NCBI GenBank assembly: GCA_963756495.1 | Contig: CAVWNS010000014.1 | Span: forward strand, 124,001-188,000 | Reading direction: 5' to 3' | DNA length: 64,000 nt | Origin: DATFDN01 sp963756495 | Lineage (GTDB): Bacteria; Pseudomonadota; Alphaproteobacteria; Acetobacterales; Acetobacteraceae | Part shown: piece after piece, positions 1 through 9,150 of the stretch | Numbering within the stretch: position 1 is the stretch's first letter | How the letters are laid out: each line of letters opens with the position of its first letter | Notes under the pieces: model-generated | Told to the model about the DNA's origin: nothing | The model's input: only the letters and a program-made list of their open reading frames with translations | The model's database searches: none | Made by a program: the position numbers and the translations under genes

Positions 1-79
1 GGCGGTAGCACACACTGCGGCCTCGGTCCAACCGGCGGGTTCCTTGTCGCGGGCGGGGCGAAGCACGATACTCGTGCTC

Positions 80-292
80 ATGCGCAATCGCGTGTCCCTG
101 GTACTGAACGGCGAGGCTCGCAACTTCGAGGGACCGCTCACGGTGGCGGGGCTGCTGACCGAGCTCGGGCTCGAGACCCGCAAGGTCGCGGTGGAGCGGA
201 ACCTGGAGATCGTGCCCCGCTCCACCTATGCCGAGGTCTGGCTCGCCAGCGGCGACGCGCTCGAGATCGTGCATTTCATCGGCGGAGGCTGA
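80..292 (+). CDS. thiS: ThiS sulfur-carrier protein
   Basis: This 70-residue ubiquitin-fold protein carries sulfur as a C-terminal thiocarboxylate to ThiG for making the thiazole half of thiamine. The sequence ends in the diagnostic Gly-Gly (FIGGG), has the usual ThiS length, and lies 2 bases before thiG. I chose the ATG at 80 (MRNRVSLVLNGEAR) because the upstream in-frame codons do not look like ThiS. The upstream gene of the operon is outside the window, so any TPP riboswitch or thiO/thiC cannot be seen. Confidence 0.9.
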   Translation: MRNRVSLVLNGEARNFEGPLTVAGLLTELGLETRKVAVERNLEIVPRSTYAEVWLASGDALEIVHFIGGG

Positions 293-294
293 CC

Positions 295-1090
295 ATGGAT
301 GGAACAACCGTGCTGGACGACGACACCTGGACCGTCGCCGGCCGTCGTTTCCACTCGCGCCTGATCGTCGGCACCGGGAAATACAAGGATCTGATCGAGA
401 CCGCCGCGGCCATCGAGGCGAGCGGGGCGGAGATCGTCACCGTCGCGGTCCGTCGGGTCAACCTGTCGGACCCGAAAGCGCCGATGTTGCAGGACTACGT
501 GGACCCCAAGCGGTACACCTACCTTCCCAACACCGCCGGCTGCCACACCGCGCAGGATGCCGTCCGCACGCTTGCGCCTGGCGCGCGAGGCCGGCGGCTG
601 GAACCTCGTGAAGCTGGAGGTGCTGGGCCCGCCGCCGACGCTCTACCCCGACATGGGCGCGACGCTGGAGGCGGCGGAGGCGCTCATCAAGGACGGGTTC
701 GAGGTGATGGTCTATTGCGCCGACGACCCCGTGGCGGCGGTCCGCCTCCAGGAGATGGGCTGCGTCGCGGTCATGCCGCTTGGCGCCCCGATCGGATCGG
801 GGCTCGGCATCCAGAACCCGGCGATGATCAGCATCCTGCGCGATCTGATAAAGGTGCCGTTCCTGGTCGATGCCGGCGTCGGCACGGCCTCGGATGCGGC
901 GGTGGCGCTGGAACTCGGCTGCGACGCGGTGCTGCTCAACTCCGCCATCGCGCATGCTAGGGACCCGGTGCGGATGGCGCGGGCGATGAAGCACGCGGTG
1001 GAGGCGGGGCGGCTCTCGTTCCTGGCCGGGCGGATGCCGCGCCGCATAGGCGCCGACCCATCCAGCCCGCTGACCGGGCTGATCCGGTAA
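295..1090 (+). pseudogene. thiG: Thiazole synthase ThiG, interrupted by one +1 frameshift
   Basis: ThiG condenses deoxyxylulose phosphate, dehydroglycine and ThiS-thiocarboxylate into the thiazole phosphate. Residues 1-93 read from 295 in one frame; from about 573 the protein continues in the next frame (RLAREAGGWNLVKLEVLG) to the stop at 1090. The Schiff-base lysine is in NLVKLEVL and the phosphate-binding stretch (VDAGVGTASDAA) is intact. The frame is restored if one T is removed in the TT at 572-573, giving ...VRTLRLAREAGG, which is the normal family sequence. Total length (about 265 codons) is normal. A sequencing error is likelier than real loss. Confidence 0.88.
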
Positions 1091-1097
1091 CGCCACC

Positions 1098-1676
1098 ATG
1101 CCCCAGCCCGATCATATCTCGAAGTTGGGCGTTCCCGATCCGGCGACGCTCGACGAGGACCTGCGCGCCATCTGGGACAAGTGCGTCGACAAGCTCGGCT
1201 TCGTGCCGAACGTGTTCAGCGCCTACAGCCTGCGTCCCGAGCGGCTGCGCAACTTCATGCGCATGTACAACGAGATCATGCTCGCGCCCTCCGGCCTGTC
1301 GAAGCTGGAGCGCGAGATGATCGCCGTCGTCGTGTCCTCGGCCAACCGTTGCTATTACTGCCTGGTCGCGCATGGCGCCGCCGTCCGCCAGCTCTCGGGG
1401 GATCCGGAGCTGGGCGAGATGATGGCGTTCAGCTATCGGGTGGCGAGGCTCGACCCGCGCCAACGCGCGATGCTGGACTTCGCATGGAAGACGACGCTTA
1501 CGCCCTGGCTGGTCGACGACGCGGACCGTGACGGGCTGCGTGTGGCGGGGCTGAGCGAGGCCGACATCTTTGACCTCGCGGAGACGGTGGCGTTCTTCAA
1601 CCTGTCGAACCGCATGGCATCGGCAACCGACATGATGCCGAACCGGGACTACCATCGCACTCGGCGCGGAGACTGA
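1098..1676 (+). CDS. AhpD-like / carboxymuconolactone decarboxylase family protein
   Basis: This 192-residue helical protein of the AhpD/CMD superfamily carries the redox pair C-x-x-C followed by His (RCYYCLVAHG, about residues 91-100). This is the arrangement of peroxidase-related alkylhydroperoxidase-like proteins, which reduce peroxides through the cysteine pair. It starts 8 bases after thiG, so it may be cotranscribed with the thiazole genes, but no thiamine role is known to me. The physiological reductant and substrate are unknown. Confidence 0.8.
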   Translation: MPQPDHISKLGVPDPATLDEDLRAIWDKCVDKLGFVPNVFSAYSLRPERLRNFMRMYNEIMLAPSGLSKLEREMIAVVVSSANRCYYCLVAHGAAVRQLSGDPELGEMMAFSYRVARLDPRQRAMLDFAWKTTLTPWLVDDADRDGLRVAGLSEADIFDLAETVAFFNLSNRMASATDMMPNRDYHRTRRGD

Positions 1677-1726
1677 TCGCCACCCAGAGACTTTTTAGCG
1701 CCGCCCGACCCGGCCCAGCGTTGGGA

Positions 1727-2414
1727 TCAGCGCGCGCCGAAGATCGCGCTGCCCACCCGCACCCAGGTCGCGCCGCAGGCGATGGCCTGCTCGAAGTCGG
1801 CGGACATGCCCATCGACAGCACGCCAAGCCCGTGCCGTGCGGCGCGATCGGCCAGCCAGGCGAAGTGCGGCGTCGGGTCCTGTTCCTGCGGCGGGATGCA
1901 CATGAGCCCGACCAGGCGAGCCCCGAAGCGGTCCCGGCACTGGGCGATGAAGGCGTCGGCCTCGGCGCGCGGCACGCCGGATTTCTGCGGCTCCTCGCCG
2001 GTGTTCACCTCTACCAGCAGACGCGGCGGCGACCCCCTCCGGGCCGATCGCCGCCTCGATCGCGTCGGCCAGGCGCGGGCGGTCCAGGGTATGGATCACG
2101 TCGGCAACGCGCACCGCGTCGCGGGCCTTGTTCGTCTGCAGCCCGCCGATCAGGTGCAGCTCCAGATTGGGCGCCCCGGCGCGCAGCGCGGGGAACTTCC
2201 CGGCTGCCTCCTGCACGCGGTTCTCGCCGAACGCCAGTTGCCCGGCCTCGATCGCCGCGCGCACCGCCTCGGCCGGCTTGGTCTTGGACACGGCGATCAG
2301 CGTGACCGCCTCCGGCTTGCGTCCGGCGCGCAACGCGGCCTCGGCGATGCGGGCGCGGACCCGGGCGAGGCGCTCGGCGAGGCCCTCATTGGCGGATAAC
2401 GCGGGTTGTGACAT
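1727..2414 (-). pseudogene. yggS: YggS/PROSC-family PLP-binding protein, frameshifted
   Basis: This is a YggS-type pyridoxal-phosphate homeostasis protein. The N-terminal part (MSQPALSANEGLAERLARVRARI) starts at the ATG ending at 2414 and contains the PLP lysine in LIAVSKTKPAE, then FGENRVQEA and LIGGLQTNKA. The reading frame is lost near the run of five C at 2033-2037 (plus strand) and resumes as LLVEVNTGEEPQKSG, with the typical end FEQAIACGATWVRVGSAIFGAR. Corrected length is about 229 codons, normal for the family. A homopolymer length error would explain the break. It is divergent from thiE, with 27 bases between the two starts. Confidence 0.85.
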
Positions 2415-2441
2415 GAGACCAACTCTCGATAGGGCCGCGCG

Positions 2442-3036
2442 ATGGACGGGAGGCTTCTCGACTGGGGGCTCGCCGTCAAGGCCGCGCGGCGCGGGCCGGT
2501 GCCGAGCCTGTGGCTGTTCACCGATGCGGCCCGCCTGCCCGACCCGTGCGCCGCCGTTGCGCGACTGCCGAAAGGGGCCGCCGGGGTCGTGCTGCGCCAT
2601 GATGCCGATCCGGACCGGCCGGCGCTGGGCCGTGCGCTCGCGCGACTATGCCGCGTCCGCCGGCTGTGCCTGGTGGTGGCGGGCGACACGAGGCTGGCGG
2701 CGATGCTCGGCGCCGGTGTCCATCTGAGGGACGGGCGCCGGCCCGGCCCGCGCCCGCCCGCCGCGTCGGCGCGGGCACGCTGCTGACCAGCTCGGCCCAC
2801 GACGCGGCCTCGCTGCGGCGCGCCAGGCGAGCGGGCGCGGACCTGGTCTTCCTCTCGCCCGTCTATCCGACCAGGAGCCACCCGGGCGCGCCCGCCCTGG
2901 GGCCGCTGCGCTGGGCGCGCCTGGCGCGGCGGGCCGGCGGGGCGTCGCGGCGCTGGGCGGCATCGACGGGACGCAGCGTGCGCCGGCTGCCCCGCGGCAC
3001 TGCGCCGCGGCGGGCGCGATCACGGCGCTGCCGTAA
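2442..3036 (+). pseudogene. thiE: Thiamine phosphate synthase ThiE-like, two frame changes
   Basis: ThiE joins the thiazole and pyrimidine phosphates. Three segments in three frames make up one TIM-barrel protein. The first is from 2442 (LWLFTDAARLPDP, LVVAGDTRLAAMLGAGVHLR). The second runs from about 2750 (LLTSSAHDAASLRRA, LVFLSPVYPTRSHPG, LGPLRW). The third runs from about 2944 (VAALGGIDGTQ...AGAITALP) to the TAA at 3036. The FLSPVYPTRSHPG stretch and the VAALGGI end are typical of alphaproteobacterial ThiE. Frame changes lie near 2735-2755 and 2925-2943, both in GC-rich runs. The N-terminus is longer than in E. coli ThiE. Confidence 0.8.
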
Positions 3037-3191
3037 TGACTGACCTGTTGCAGCCCAGCCACAGTGTTTCGCGACTGCCATGCGAGACGGGGCGAACCGT
3101 TGCGGCGGCGGTCGGTTGCCCGCAATATGGTCGCCGAAGGTCGCGCGGTCGGCTAAAACGTCGCGACGCCCCGCGAACGAGGAGGATCTGG

Positions 3192-4629
3192 ATGCGTAAG
3201 CTTTTGCTGGCGAGTGCGGCCGTGATGGGCGGTTTCGCGGGCGGCCAGGCTTTCGCGCAGACCGTCACCCGGCAGCGCCGCCTTGCCCCGACCTGGACCG
3301 AGGCGCCGCAACCGACGGCGCCGAGCGGCATCGCGTCGGCCAACACCAACCTGAGTGCTCAGGGCTTCTACACGAAGGGCCCGCTGCCAGCGCCTTCCCC
3401 GGGCAGCATCGTCGTCCGCTTCAACGGCCGCGTGGTGTTCTACGGCTTTGCTGCCAGCCAGACCTCGACTCAGTCGGCGGCCGCAAGTCGCAGCCCTACG
3501 GCACCCTCGGCTACGCCCGCTTCTACCAGGGCGTCGACGGCATGACGGCGGACGGCCTGCGCTACGGCGCCGCGACCGAGATCCGGGTGCAGGCCTCCTT
3601 CTCGAACGCCTCCACGACCAGCGGCGGCTCGTCGGGCGCGACGATCGGCTCGGGCAACTCGGCGGCGATCACCACCTACCAGCCGGGCAACTACCTCTAT
3701 GTCCGCCGCGCCTTCGTCTATATCGGCGGCAACTGGGGTGCCGTCCATTTCGGCCCGACGACGGGCCGCTGAGCCTGTTGGACGCCGGCGTGACCACCTT
3801 CCAGACCTATAACGATGGCGGCTGGAACGACGACCTGAACAGCCTCGGCAGTCCCGACACGCCGGTCTGGCCGTTCCCGTCGGGCATCGGCAACGAGTAT
3901 ACCACCTCCAAGGTCGTCTATCTGTCGCCGCAGATCGCCGGCTTCGATTTCGCCGCGAGCTTCGAGCCGGATGACGATCCGCTCAACGACGCCATCACCG
4001 GGGCCTCCGCGTTCAGCCCGCAACTGTCGACCGGCGATACTGGCGGGCGAGATCGCGCGGCGGCGTAACACCTATGAGGGCGGCGTTCGCTATCAGGGTG
4101 CGGTCGGCCCGGCTGGCGTCTATGCGATGGGCCGGCTACATGGGTTCCGGCCACGTCAGCCCCGGCGTCGGCGCCCCGTCGGACCGCCCGCTACGACAAT
4201 CTGGGCGTCGTCAACGGTGGCGTGGCCGCTGAACTTCGGTGGCCTCCGGATCGGCGGCTCGGTGCTGGAAGGTGCAGATGAACGACCAGGTCGCGCTGAA
4301 GCTCGATGGCGCAGCGAACATGTTCGCCTATATCGGCGGCGTCCAGTACACGCTCGGGCCCGATGACGGTCGGTGCGTCCTACCTGAACGTCTTGAGCGC
4401 CGGCGCCTCGAACGCGGCCGGAACCGCCCCGCTGGGATCGCAGCGGCGTGAGGGTGGCATCAACGTGGGCGGCACCTACGTCCTCGCGCCCGGCCTGCTG
4501 GGCTGGGTCTCGGCGACCTACGGCCAGCGCTACCAGGGCGGGTTCAACTTCAGCACCGGCGCCCTCGGTGCGGACGCCAACAACGTGAAGTTCACGGCGA
4601 TCGCCCTCGGCGGCATGGTTCGCTGGTAG
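3192..4629 (+). pseudogene. Outer-membrane porin, broken by about eight frame changes
   Basis: A signal peptide (MRKLLLASAAVMGGFAGGQAFAQ) follows a good GGAGG ribosome site. The remainder can be read only by switching frame about eight times, near 3480, 3765, 4040, 4130, 4187, 4228, 4270 and 4360. The pieces line up as a typical porin: SIVVRFNGRVVFYGFA, NYLYVRRAFVYIGGNWG, FDFAASFEPDDD, NTYEGGVRYQG, and finally the terminal strand FTAIALGGMVRW with the C-terminal aromatic residue that outer-membrane barrels need for assembly. Alternating +1 and -1 shifts without loss of barrel character suggest sequence errors, though a true decaying porin gene cannot be excluded. Confidence 0.8.
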
Positions 4630-4661
4630 ACTGCGTCCGCGACTCTGGCTGGTTCTGATCC

Positions 4662-4693
4662 AGCGGCGGGGCATGTCCCCGCCGCTTCCATTT
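4662..4693 (+). terminator. Rho-independent-type hairpin after the porin
   Basis: Perfect 10-bp arms AGCGGCGGGG (4662-4671) and CCCCGCCGCT (4677-4686) surround a 5-base loop and are followed by a short T-containing stretch (TCCATTT). It sits 33 bases after the porin stop codon. The T tract is weak, so termination efficiency is uncertain. Confidence 0.65.
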
Positions 4694-4742
4694 CGGCGCC
4701 TTGAGGCGGGCGGGCGGAACGGCTAGAGACGGCCCGCTGTGC

Positions 4743-5294
4743 GTGAAGGTTCCTGCCGTGACCAATCACTTGCCCGCGTCCTTTCTGCCGCTCGCCGCCG
4801 CCGCCCTTCTCGCGGCCTGCTCGGGCGCCAACTCCAAGCCGCCGGAGGCGATGGCCGGCTATTTCGGACCGGACCCGGCGCCGCAGGGCGGATCGGTGTT
4901 CGGCGATGAGGGGCTGACCTTCGGCGTCGGCAAGGGCGTGAACCGCGGGCGGGAGCAGGCCGGCGGCGCGCTCGGGGTGAACGCCTATCTCTGGCGCGGC
5001 GCGCTGGACACCTTGTCCTTCATGCCGCTCTCCTCGGCCGATCCGTTCGGCGGCACGATCATCACCGACTGGTATTCGCCGCCGGGCGCCGGCGACGAGC
5101 GGTTCAAGGCCACTGCGTATATCCTTGGCCGGGAGCTGCGCTCCGACGGGCTGCGGGTGACGATCTTCCGCCAGACGATGCAGGACGGGCGCTGGGTCGA
5201 TGCCCCTGTCAGCGGCATCACCACCGGGGACATCGAGAACAAGATCCTCGATCGCGCCCGCCAGCTCCGCGCCGCCCAGGTCGCGAGCGAGTAG
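4743..5294 (+). CDS. DUF3576 family outer-membrane lipoprotein
   Basis: This lipoprotein of about 183 residues has a signal peptide ending in a lipobox (ALLAAC-S), so it should be lipidated at Cys and anchored in the envelope. The mature part (LSFMPLSSADPFGGTIITDWY, FKATAYILGRELRSDGLRVTIF) matches my recollection of the DUF3576 family, which is common in alphaproteobacteria and has no assigned function. The start is a GTG at 4743 (MKVPAVTN); GTG 4758 is an alternative. It ends 4 bases before the convergent MFS gene. Confidence 0.78.
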   Translation: MKVPAVTNHLPASFLPLAAAALLAACSGANSKPPEAMAGYFGPDPAPQGGSVFGDEGLTFGVGKGVNRGREQAGGALGVNAYLWRGALDTLSFMPLSSADPFGGTIITDWYSPPGAGDERFKATAYILGRELRSDGLRVTIFRQTMQDGRWVDAPVSGITTGDIENKILDRARQLRAAQVASE

Positions 5295-5298
5295 CGGC

Positions 5299-6483
5299 TT
5301 ATTGAAGCCGCGCGGCGGGCGCCCGCTCGGCCGTGGTCAGCCGGTTCAGCGGCAGCAGGCACAGCAGTGCGGCGGCCGCGGTGCCACCCATCAGCGTAAA
5401 CAGAAGCAACGCCGGCCAGGCGAGAACCAGCGGGGTCACCGCGGTCGGTGCCAACGCCTGCGCCAGCATCACCGGCAGGGCCAGCCGCCCGATCCGCGTG
5501 GCGTAGCCTCGCGCGCCGAACAGGTGCAGCGGCAGCGTGCCGCGGCTGATCGTCAGGATACCGTTGCTCATGCCGTAGGCGACGGCGAAGACCACGGCGG
5601 GCGCGCCGGTCAGCAGCGCCGCGACCCCCGCCGGCAGCAGCGCAGCCCCCAGCCAGGAGGTGACCAGCGGGTCGAGCCGGCGGCCGAACATCACCTCCAG
5701 GATGCGTCCGCCGACCTGCATCGGCCCGATCACTGCCGCCACGCTGACCGCCGCCGCCGCGCTCAGCCCGATGCCCCGGAACAGCACCAGCGCATGCACC
5801 GACACGACGGCGCTGATCGCCGAGCGCAGCGAGAAGAAGATCGCGAGCAGCACGAAGGCCGCGGTCCCGCGCGACGGCGCCGGCCCGGTCCGGGCGGCGG
5901 ATTCCGGGGCTGGCGGCTGTGCCGTTGCACGCGGCACGAAGGCCAGGATCAGCGGCAGGTTGATGCACAACAGGATCAGGACATAGGCCACCAGGGTCGC
6001 CCGCCAGCCCAGCCGATGCACCAGCGCCACGCCCATCGGCCAGCCCAGCGAGGACGCGAAGCCGCCGAACAGCGTGACCCCGACGATGGCCGGCCGCGCG
6101 GCGGGGCCGAGCAGGCGCCCGACCGTGGCGAAGGTGGCGTCATAGAGCCCCAGCGCCATGCCGACGCCGCACACGGTCCACCCGGCATACCAGCCCGCCA
6201 GCGTGGGCCAAACGGCCATGCCTCCCATGCCGGCAGCCATGATCACGGTGCCTAGGGCCAGCACGCCGCGCCCGCCGACCCGGTCGATGCGCCGGCCGAC
6301 GCGCGGCGAGGCGAAGCCGGTGATCAGCAGCGCCCAGGAGAAGCCGCCTAGCAGCGCGGTCGGGCTCGCGTGCATCGCCGCCGCCGCCGCGCCGGTCACG
6401 ACGGCCGGGGTGTAGTAGGTGGTCGCCCAGGCCAGGAGCTGCGTCAGGCCCAGCACCAGCGACAGGCGCCGGCTGAGCGTCAT
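5299..6483 (-). CDS. MFS transporter
   Basis: This is a 394-residue, very hydrophobic protein with about 12 membrane segments. It shows the major-facilitator cytoplasmic loop after TM2 (SPRVGRRIDRVGGRG) and a hydrophilic central linker (PRATAQPPAPESAARTGPAP). It begins 3 bases after the LutA-like gene and is surely cotranscribed with it, which suggests uptake of a small carboxylic acid, but the substrate is not evident from sequence. Confidence 0.85.
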   Translation of the reverse strand: MTLSRRLSLVLGLTQLLAWATTYYTPAVVTGAAAAAMHASPTALLGGFSWALLITGFASPRVGRRIDRVGGRGVLALGTVIMAAGMGGMAVWPTLAGWYAGWTVCGVGMALGLYDATFATVGRLLGPAARPAIVGVTLFGGFASSLGWPMGVALVHRLGWRATLVAYVLILLCINLPLILAFVPRATAQPPAPESAARTGPAPSRGTAAFVLLAIFFSLRSAISAVVSVHALVLFRGIGLSAAAAVSVAAVIGPMQVGGRILEVMFGRRLDPLVTSWLGAALLPAGVAALLTGAPAVVFAVAYGMSNGILTISRGTLPLHLFGARGYATRIGRLALPVMLAQALAPTAVTPLVLAWPALLLFTLMGGTAAAALLCLLPLNRLTTAERAPAARLQ

Positions 6484-6486
6484 CGC

Positions 6487-7272
6487 TCAGCGCCGGCGCG
6501 TAGGCTCGCCGATCGGCGGTGCGTCGGCGGTCATGCCGGCCAGCACCTCGGCCACATGGCGCGCGGCCACGCCCCGCCCCTCGCGGCTGAGGCGTCCGGC
6601 GATGTTGAGCAGGCAGCCGAGATCGCCCGCCAGGACCGTCCGCGCGCCGGTCGCGGCGATGTCGCGCGTCTTGTCCGAGACCATGCGCACCGAAATTTCG
6701 GGATACTTCACGCAGAACGTGCCGCCGAAGCCGCAGCACAGTTCGGGCTCGGTCATCTCGACGACTGGCGCCCCGATGGCGCGCAGCAGCGCACGCGGCT
6801 GCTGCTTGATCCCCAGTTCACGCAGGCCCGAGCAGCTGTCGTGGTAGGTGACCGTCCCGACGTCCGGCCCGATGTCGGGGACGGGCAGGGCCGTCACTCG
6901 CAGCACGTCGACCAGGAAGCTGACCAGCTCGTAGGTCCTCGCCCCGAGCGCGTCGGCGCGGGCGCGCAGATTGGGGTCTTCGTCGAACAGGTGCGGCAGA
7001 TGCAGCCGCAGCATGCCGGCGCAGGACCCGGACGGCACGACCACGTAGTCGTAGCCGATGAAGGCATCGATGATCCCGCGCGCCAGCTCCCGCGCCGTCG
7101 CGCGGTCGCCCGTATTGTAGGCCGGCTGCCCGCAGCAGGTCTGTGCGCGCGGCACCTCCACCTGGCATCCGGCCTGTTCCAGCAACCGGATCGCCGCGAA
7201 GCCCACGGTGGGGCGCCAGAGGTCCACCAGGCAGGTGACAAACAGGGCGACGCGGGGCTTCTCGGGCGGCAT
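6487..7272 (-). CDS. LutA/GlcF-like cysteine-rich (Fe-S) oxidoreductase subunit
   Basis: This 261-residue protein has two CCG (cysteine-rich) domains: CCGQPAYNTG with an upstream cysteine, and HDSCSGLRELG followed by CCGFGGTFCVKYPE. It matches LutA/YkgE, the subunit that works with LutB and LutC in L-lactate oxidation, and the C-terminal part of glycolate oxidase GlcF. No lutB or lutC partner is in the window, so it may act with partners encoded elsewhere. The start was taken at MPPEKPRVALFVTCLVD, where family similarity begins. It forms an operon with the MFS gene downstream. Confidence 0.85.
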   Translation of the reverse strand: MPPEKPRVALFVTCLVDLWRPTVGFAAIRLLEQAGCQVEVPRAQTCCGQPAYNTGDRATARELARGIIDAFIGYDYVVVPSGSCAGMLRLHLPHLFDEDPNLRARADALGARTYELVSFLVDVLRVTALPVPDIGPDVGTVTYHDSCSGLRELGIKQQPRALLRAIGAPVVEMTEPELCCGFGGTFCVKYPEISVRMVSDKTRDIAATGARTVLAGDLGCLLNIAGRLSREGRGVAARHVAEVLAGMTADAPPIGEPTRRR

Positions 7273-7372
7273 GGCGGCAGTGATACAGGGGGTGGCCGGC
7301 GCCGGCCAGGGCGGGCCTGAACGCGACCGTCGGATTGTCGAAGCCGGCGGCGATGCGTAAATCCTGACCTGA

Positions 7373-8158
7373 ATGGTCATGCCCACGATCACCGCTGGCG
7401 CGCGCCTCCCGCGCGCGTCCATGTCTGCCTCCAGGCCGCCCGGCGGCTGGCCCGTGCTGCGACGGCTGCTGGCGGCCGCCTGGCGGGACCCTGGCCAGTT
7501 CGCCGAACGTCGCCTTCCCCGTCTTTGCCCGATCTGCGGCCACCAGGGCGTGTTCATCTCGGTCGGCCGACCGGCGCGACGCGACGCCCGCTGTCCGGCC
7601 TGCGGCTCGCGCGAGCGCCATCGGCTCGCCCATCTCTGGGCCATCGAGGGCGGCGGGGATCGCCTCGCGGGCAAGCGCATCCTTCATTTCGCGCCGGAAA
7701 AGACGGTGCAGCGCCAGATGCGCGGCAACCCGCTGTACGAGACCGCCGATCTGTATCAGACGGGAGTGACGCACCGCCTGGACATCACGCGCATCCCGCT
7801 TCCGGACGCGAGCTACGACGTGGTGATGGCGCACCACGTCCTAGAGCACATTCCCGACGATCGCGCGGCAATGCGGGAGCTGTTCCGCATCCTCGCGCCT
7901 GGCGGAATCGCGATCCTCAGCGTGCCGATCAACGCCTCGCGCCACGAGACCTATGAGAACCCGGCGATCGTCGGTCCGGTGGAGCGCGAGGTGCATTTCT
8001 CCGCTCCCGACCATCGGCGCTACTATGGGCTCGACTTCGCCGACCGGCTGGTGGAGGCGGGATTCGCGGTCGAGACGTTCCGTCTCCCGCCGGAGCTTGA
8101 GCCGCGCTACGGATTGCTGCGTGCCGAGTGGCTCTACCTCGCACGCAAGCAGGTGTGA
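7373..8158 (+). CDS. SAM-dependent methyltransferase with N-terminal zinc ribbon
   Basis: An N-terminal C-x2-C...C-x2-C ribbon (CPICG and CPACGS) precedes a class I methyltransferase core. The core has the ILHFAPEK region and the LPDASYDVVMAHHVLEHIPDD and ELFRILAPGGIAILSVP strands of the methyltransferase-11 fold. The substrate is unknown; such ribbon-methyltransferases often sit among cell-surface genes. The start is ambiguous: ATG 7373 gives 261 residues, ATG 7421 (MSASRPPGG) gives 245. It is divergent from the LutA-like gene. Confidence 0.8.
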   Translation: MVMPTITAGARLPRASMSASRPPGGWPVLRRLLAAAWRDPGQFAERRLPRLCPICGHQGVFISVGRPARRDARCPACGSRERHRLAHLWAIEGGGDRLAGKRILHFAPEKTVQRQMRGNPLYETADLYQTGVTHRLDITRIPLPDASYDVVMAHHVLEHIPDDRAAMRELFRILAPGGIAILSVPINASRHETYENPAIVGPVEREVHFSAPDHRRYYGLDFADRLVEAGFAVETFRLPPELEPRYGLLRAEWLYLARKQV

Positions 8159-8198
8159 TCGGTGCGGCGCGGCACCCCACCGCGCGGCGATGGCCCGG

Positions 8199-9083
8199 TC
8201 AATGATGATGCCGCGTCTTTGAAGCGGGATGGTGAGACGTGCCGACCGAGAGCCAGGTCATGAACCGCCGCGCGACCTGTTCGGAGGCGTCGTGGAGGTG
8301 CGAGATGCCCGCGTAGATCTGTCCCGGCTGCGTGAGGTGGTCCTTGGCGACGCGGGTTCCGTAATAGAGCCGGGCGAACGACTTGATCTTTGGCCCGAAC
8401 ATGGCAGGCGAGAGCGTGGGCGTTCCCGAGATGATGTCCAGAAAGCGTCCCTTCCGCTCATCCCATACAGCAGGCTTCAGGAAATACGCCGCGAGCGCGT
8501 CGGCGACGGTGCCCGCGAAGACTGGCGCCTTCAGATTCGTGGCACCGTCGGAGCCGACGAGGTAGGCGGCGATGTCCCCTTCGAGATTGGAGGACGCGCC
8601 GAAATCAGTCCCGCTGAAATACCGCCCGACCGACCCGCGCCCCTCGCCCTCGTCGAACGAGAGCCGGGCGGCGCCGCCGCCGAGATCGCCCGCCCAGGTG
8701 ACCAGTTCGAGGCCGGAGGCTTGCAATCCCGGAAAGTTCTGCTCGCGCGGGACGTCTCGCATGCGGGCATCGAGCCCGATCAGCATATGGCCCATGTCGA
8801 CGCCGTGCACGTCCTGGCTGGCCTGCAACGAGGCGAACAGCGTCGGGCCGATAGCCGGGCGCGGATCGTCCAATGTCTCGAAGGGCCGCCCGAGGAACTG
8901 CTCGAACAGCAGATTCCGTCCAGTGCTCTTCTCGACCTTGAAATCGAGGCTCCATGTCGATCCGTAGTAGATGCCGGTCAGCACGTGGACGCGCTTTCCG
9001 ATGTCGCTCATGCCGTGGCTGACGAGCTGGCCCTCGGCGCGTCTGACCAGGGCGATGTAGTCGGTGAAGCCGTGCGCGGCCAT
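8199..9083 (-). CDS. Unrecognised 294-residue protein
   Basis: I do not recognise this family. The coding frame is convincing: long, with normal composition and no antisense competitor with a domain. It has no obvious signal peptide or membrane segment. Notable stretches are TGIYYGSTWSLDFKVEKSTG, DVHGVDMGHMLIGLDAR, LELVTWAGDLGGG and a His-rich end (TSHHPASKTRHHH). The aspartate/histidine cluster could be catalytic or metal-binding, but that is guesswork. It stands alone, convergent with the methyltransferase gene. Confidence 0.6.
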   Translation of the reverse strand: MAAHGFTDYIALVRRAEGQLVSHGMSDIGKRVHVLTGIYYGSTWSLDFKVEKSTGRNLLFEQFLGRPFETLDDPRPAIGPTLFASLQASQDVHGVDMGHMLIGLDARMRDVPREQNFPGLQASGLELVTWAGDLGGGAARLSFDEGEGRGSVGRYFSGTDFGASSNLEGDIAAYLVGSDGATNLKAPVFAGTVADALAAYFLKPAVWDERKGRFLDIISGTPTLSPAMFGPKIKSFARLYYGTRVAKDHLTQPGQIYAGISHLHDASEQVARRFMTWLSVGTSHHPASKTRHHH

Positions 9084-9150
9084 CGGATGTCCGCCATGAA
9101 GTTTCAGACGATGCTAAGCGCCGGCGCTCACGCCGCGCAAGTGACGGGGC

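Noticed and set aside
1..79. Possible end of an upstream thi gene before thiS
   Set aside because: The short stretch has open frames but none shows a recognisable C-terminus, so nothing can be called.
3192..4629. Programmed frameshifting as explanation for the broken porin
   Set aside because: About eight switches of both signs, with no slippery sequence or downstream structure common to them, do not fit programmed shifting.
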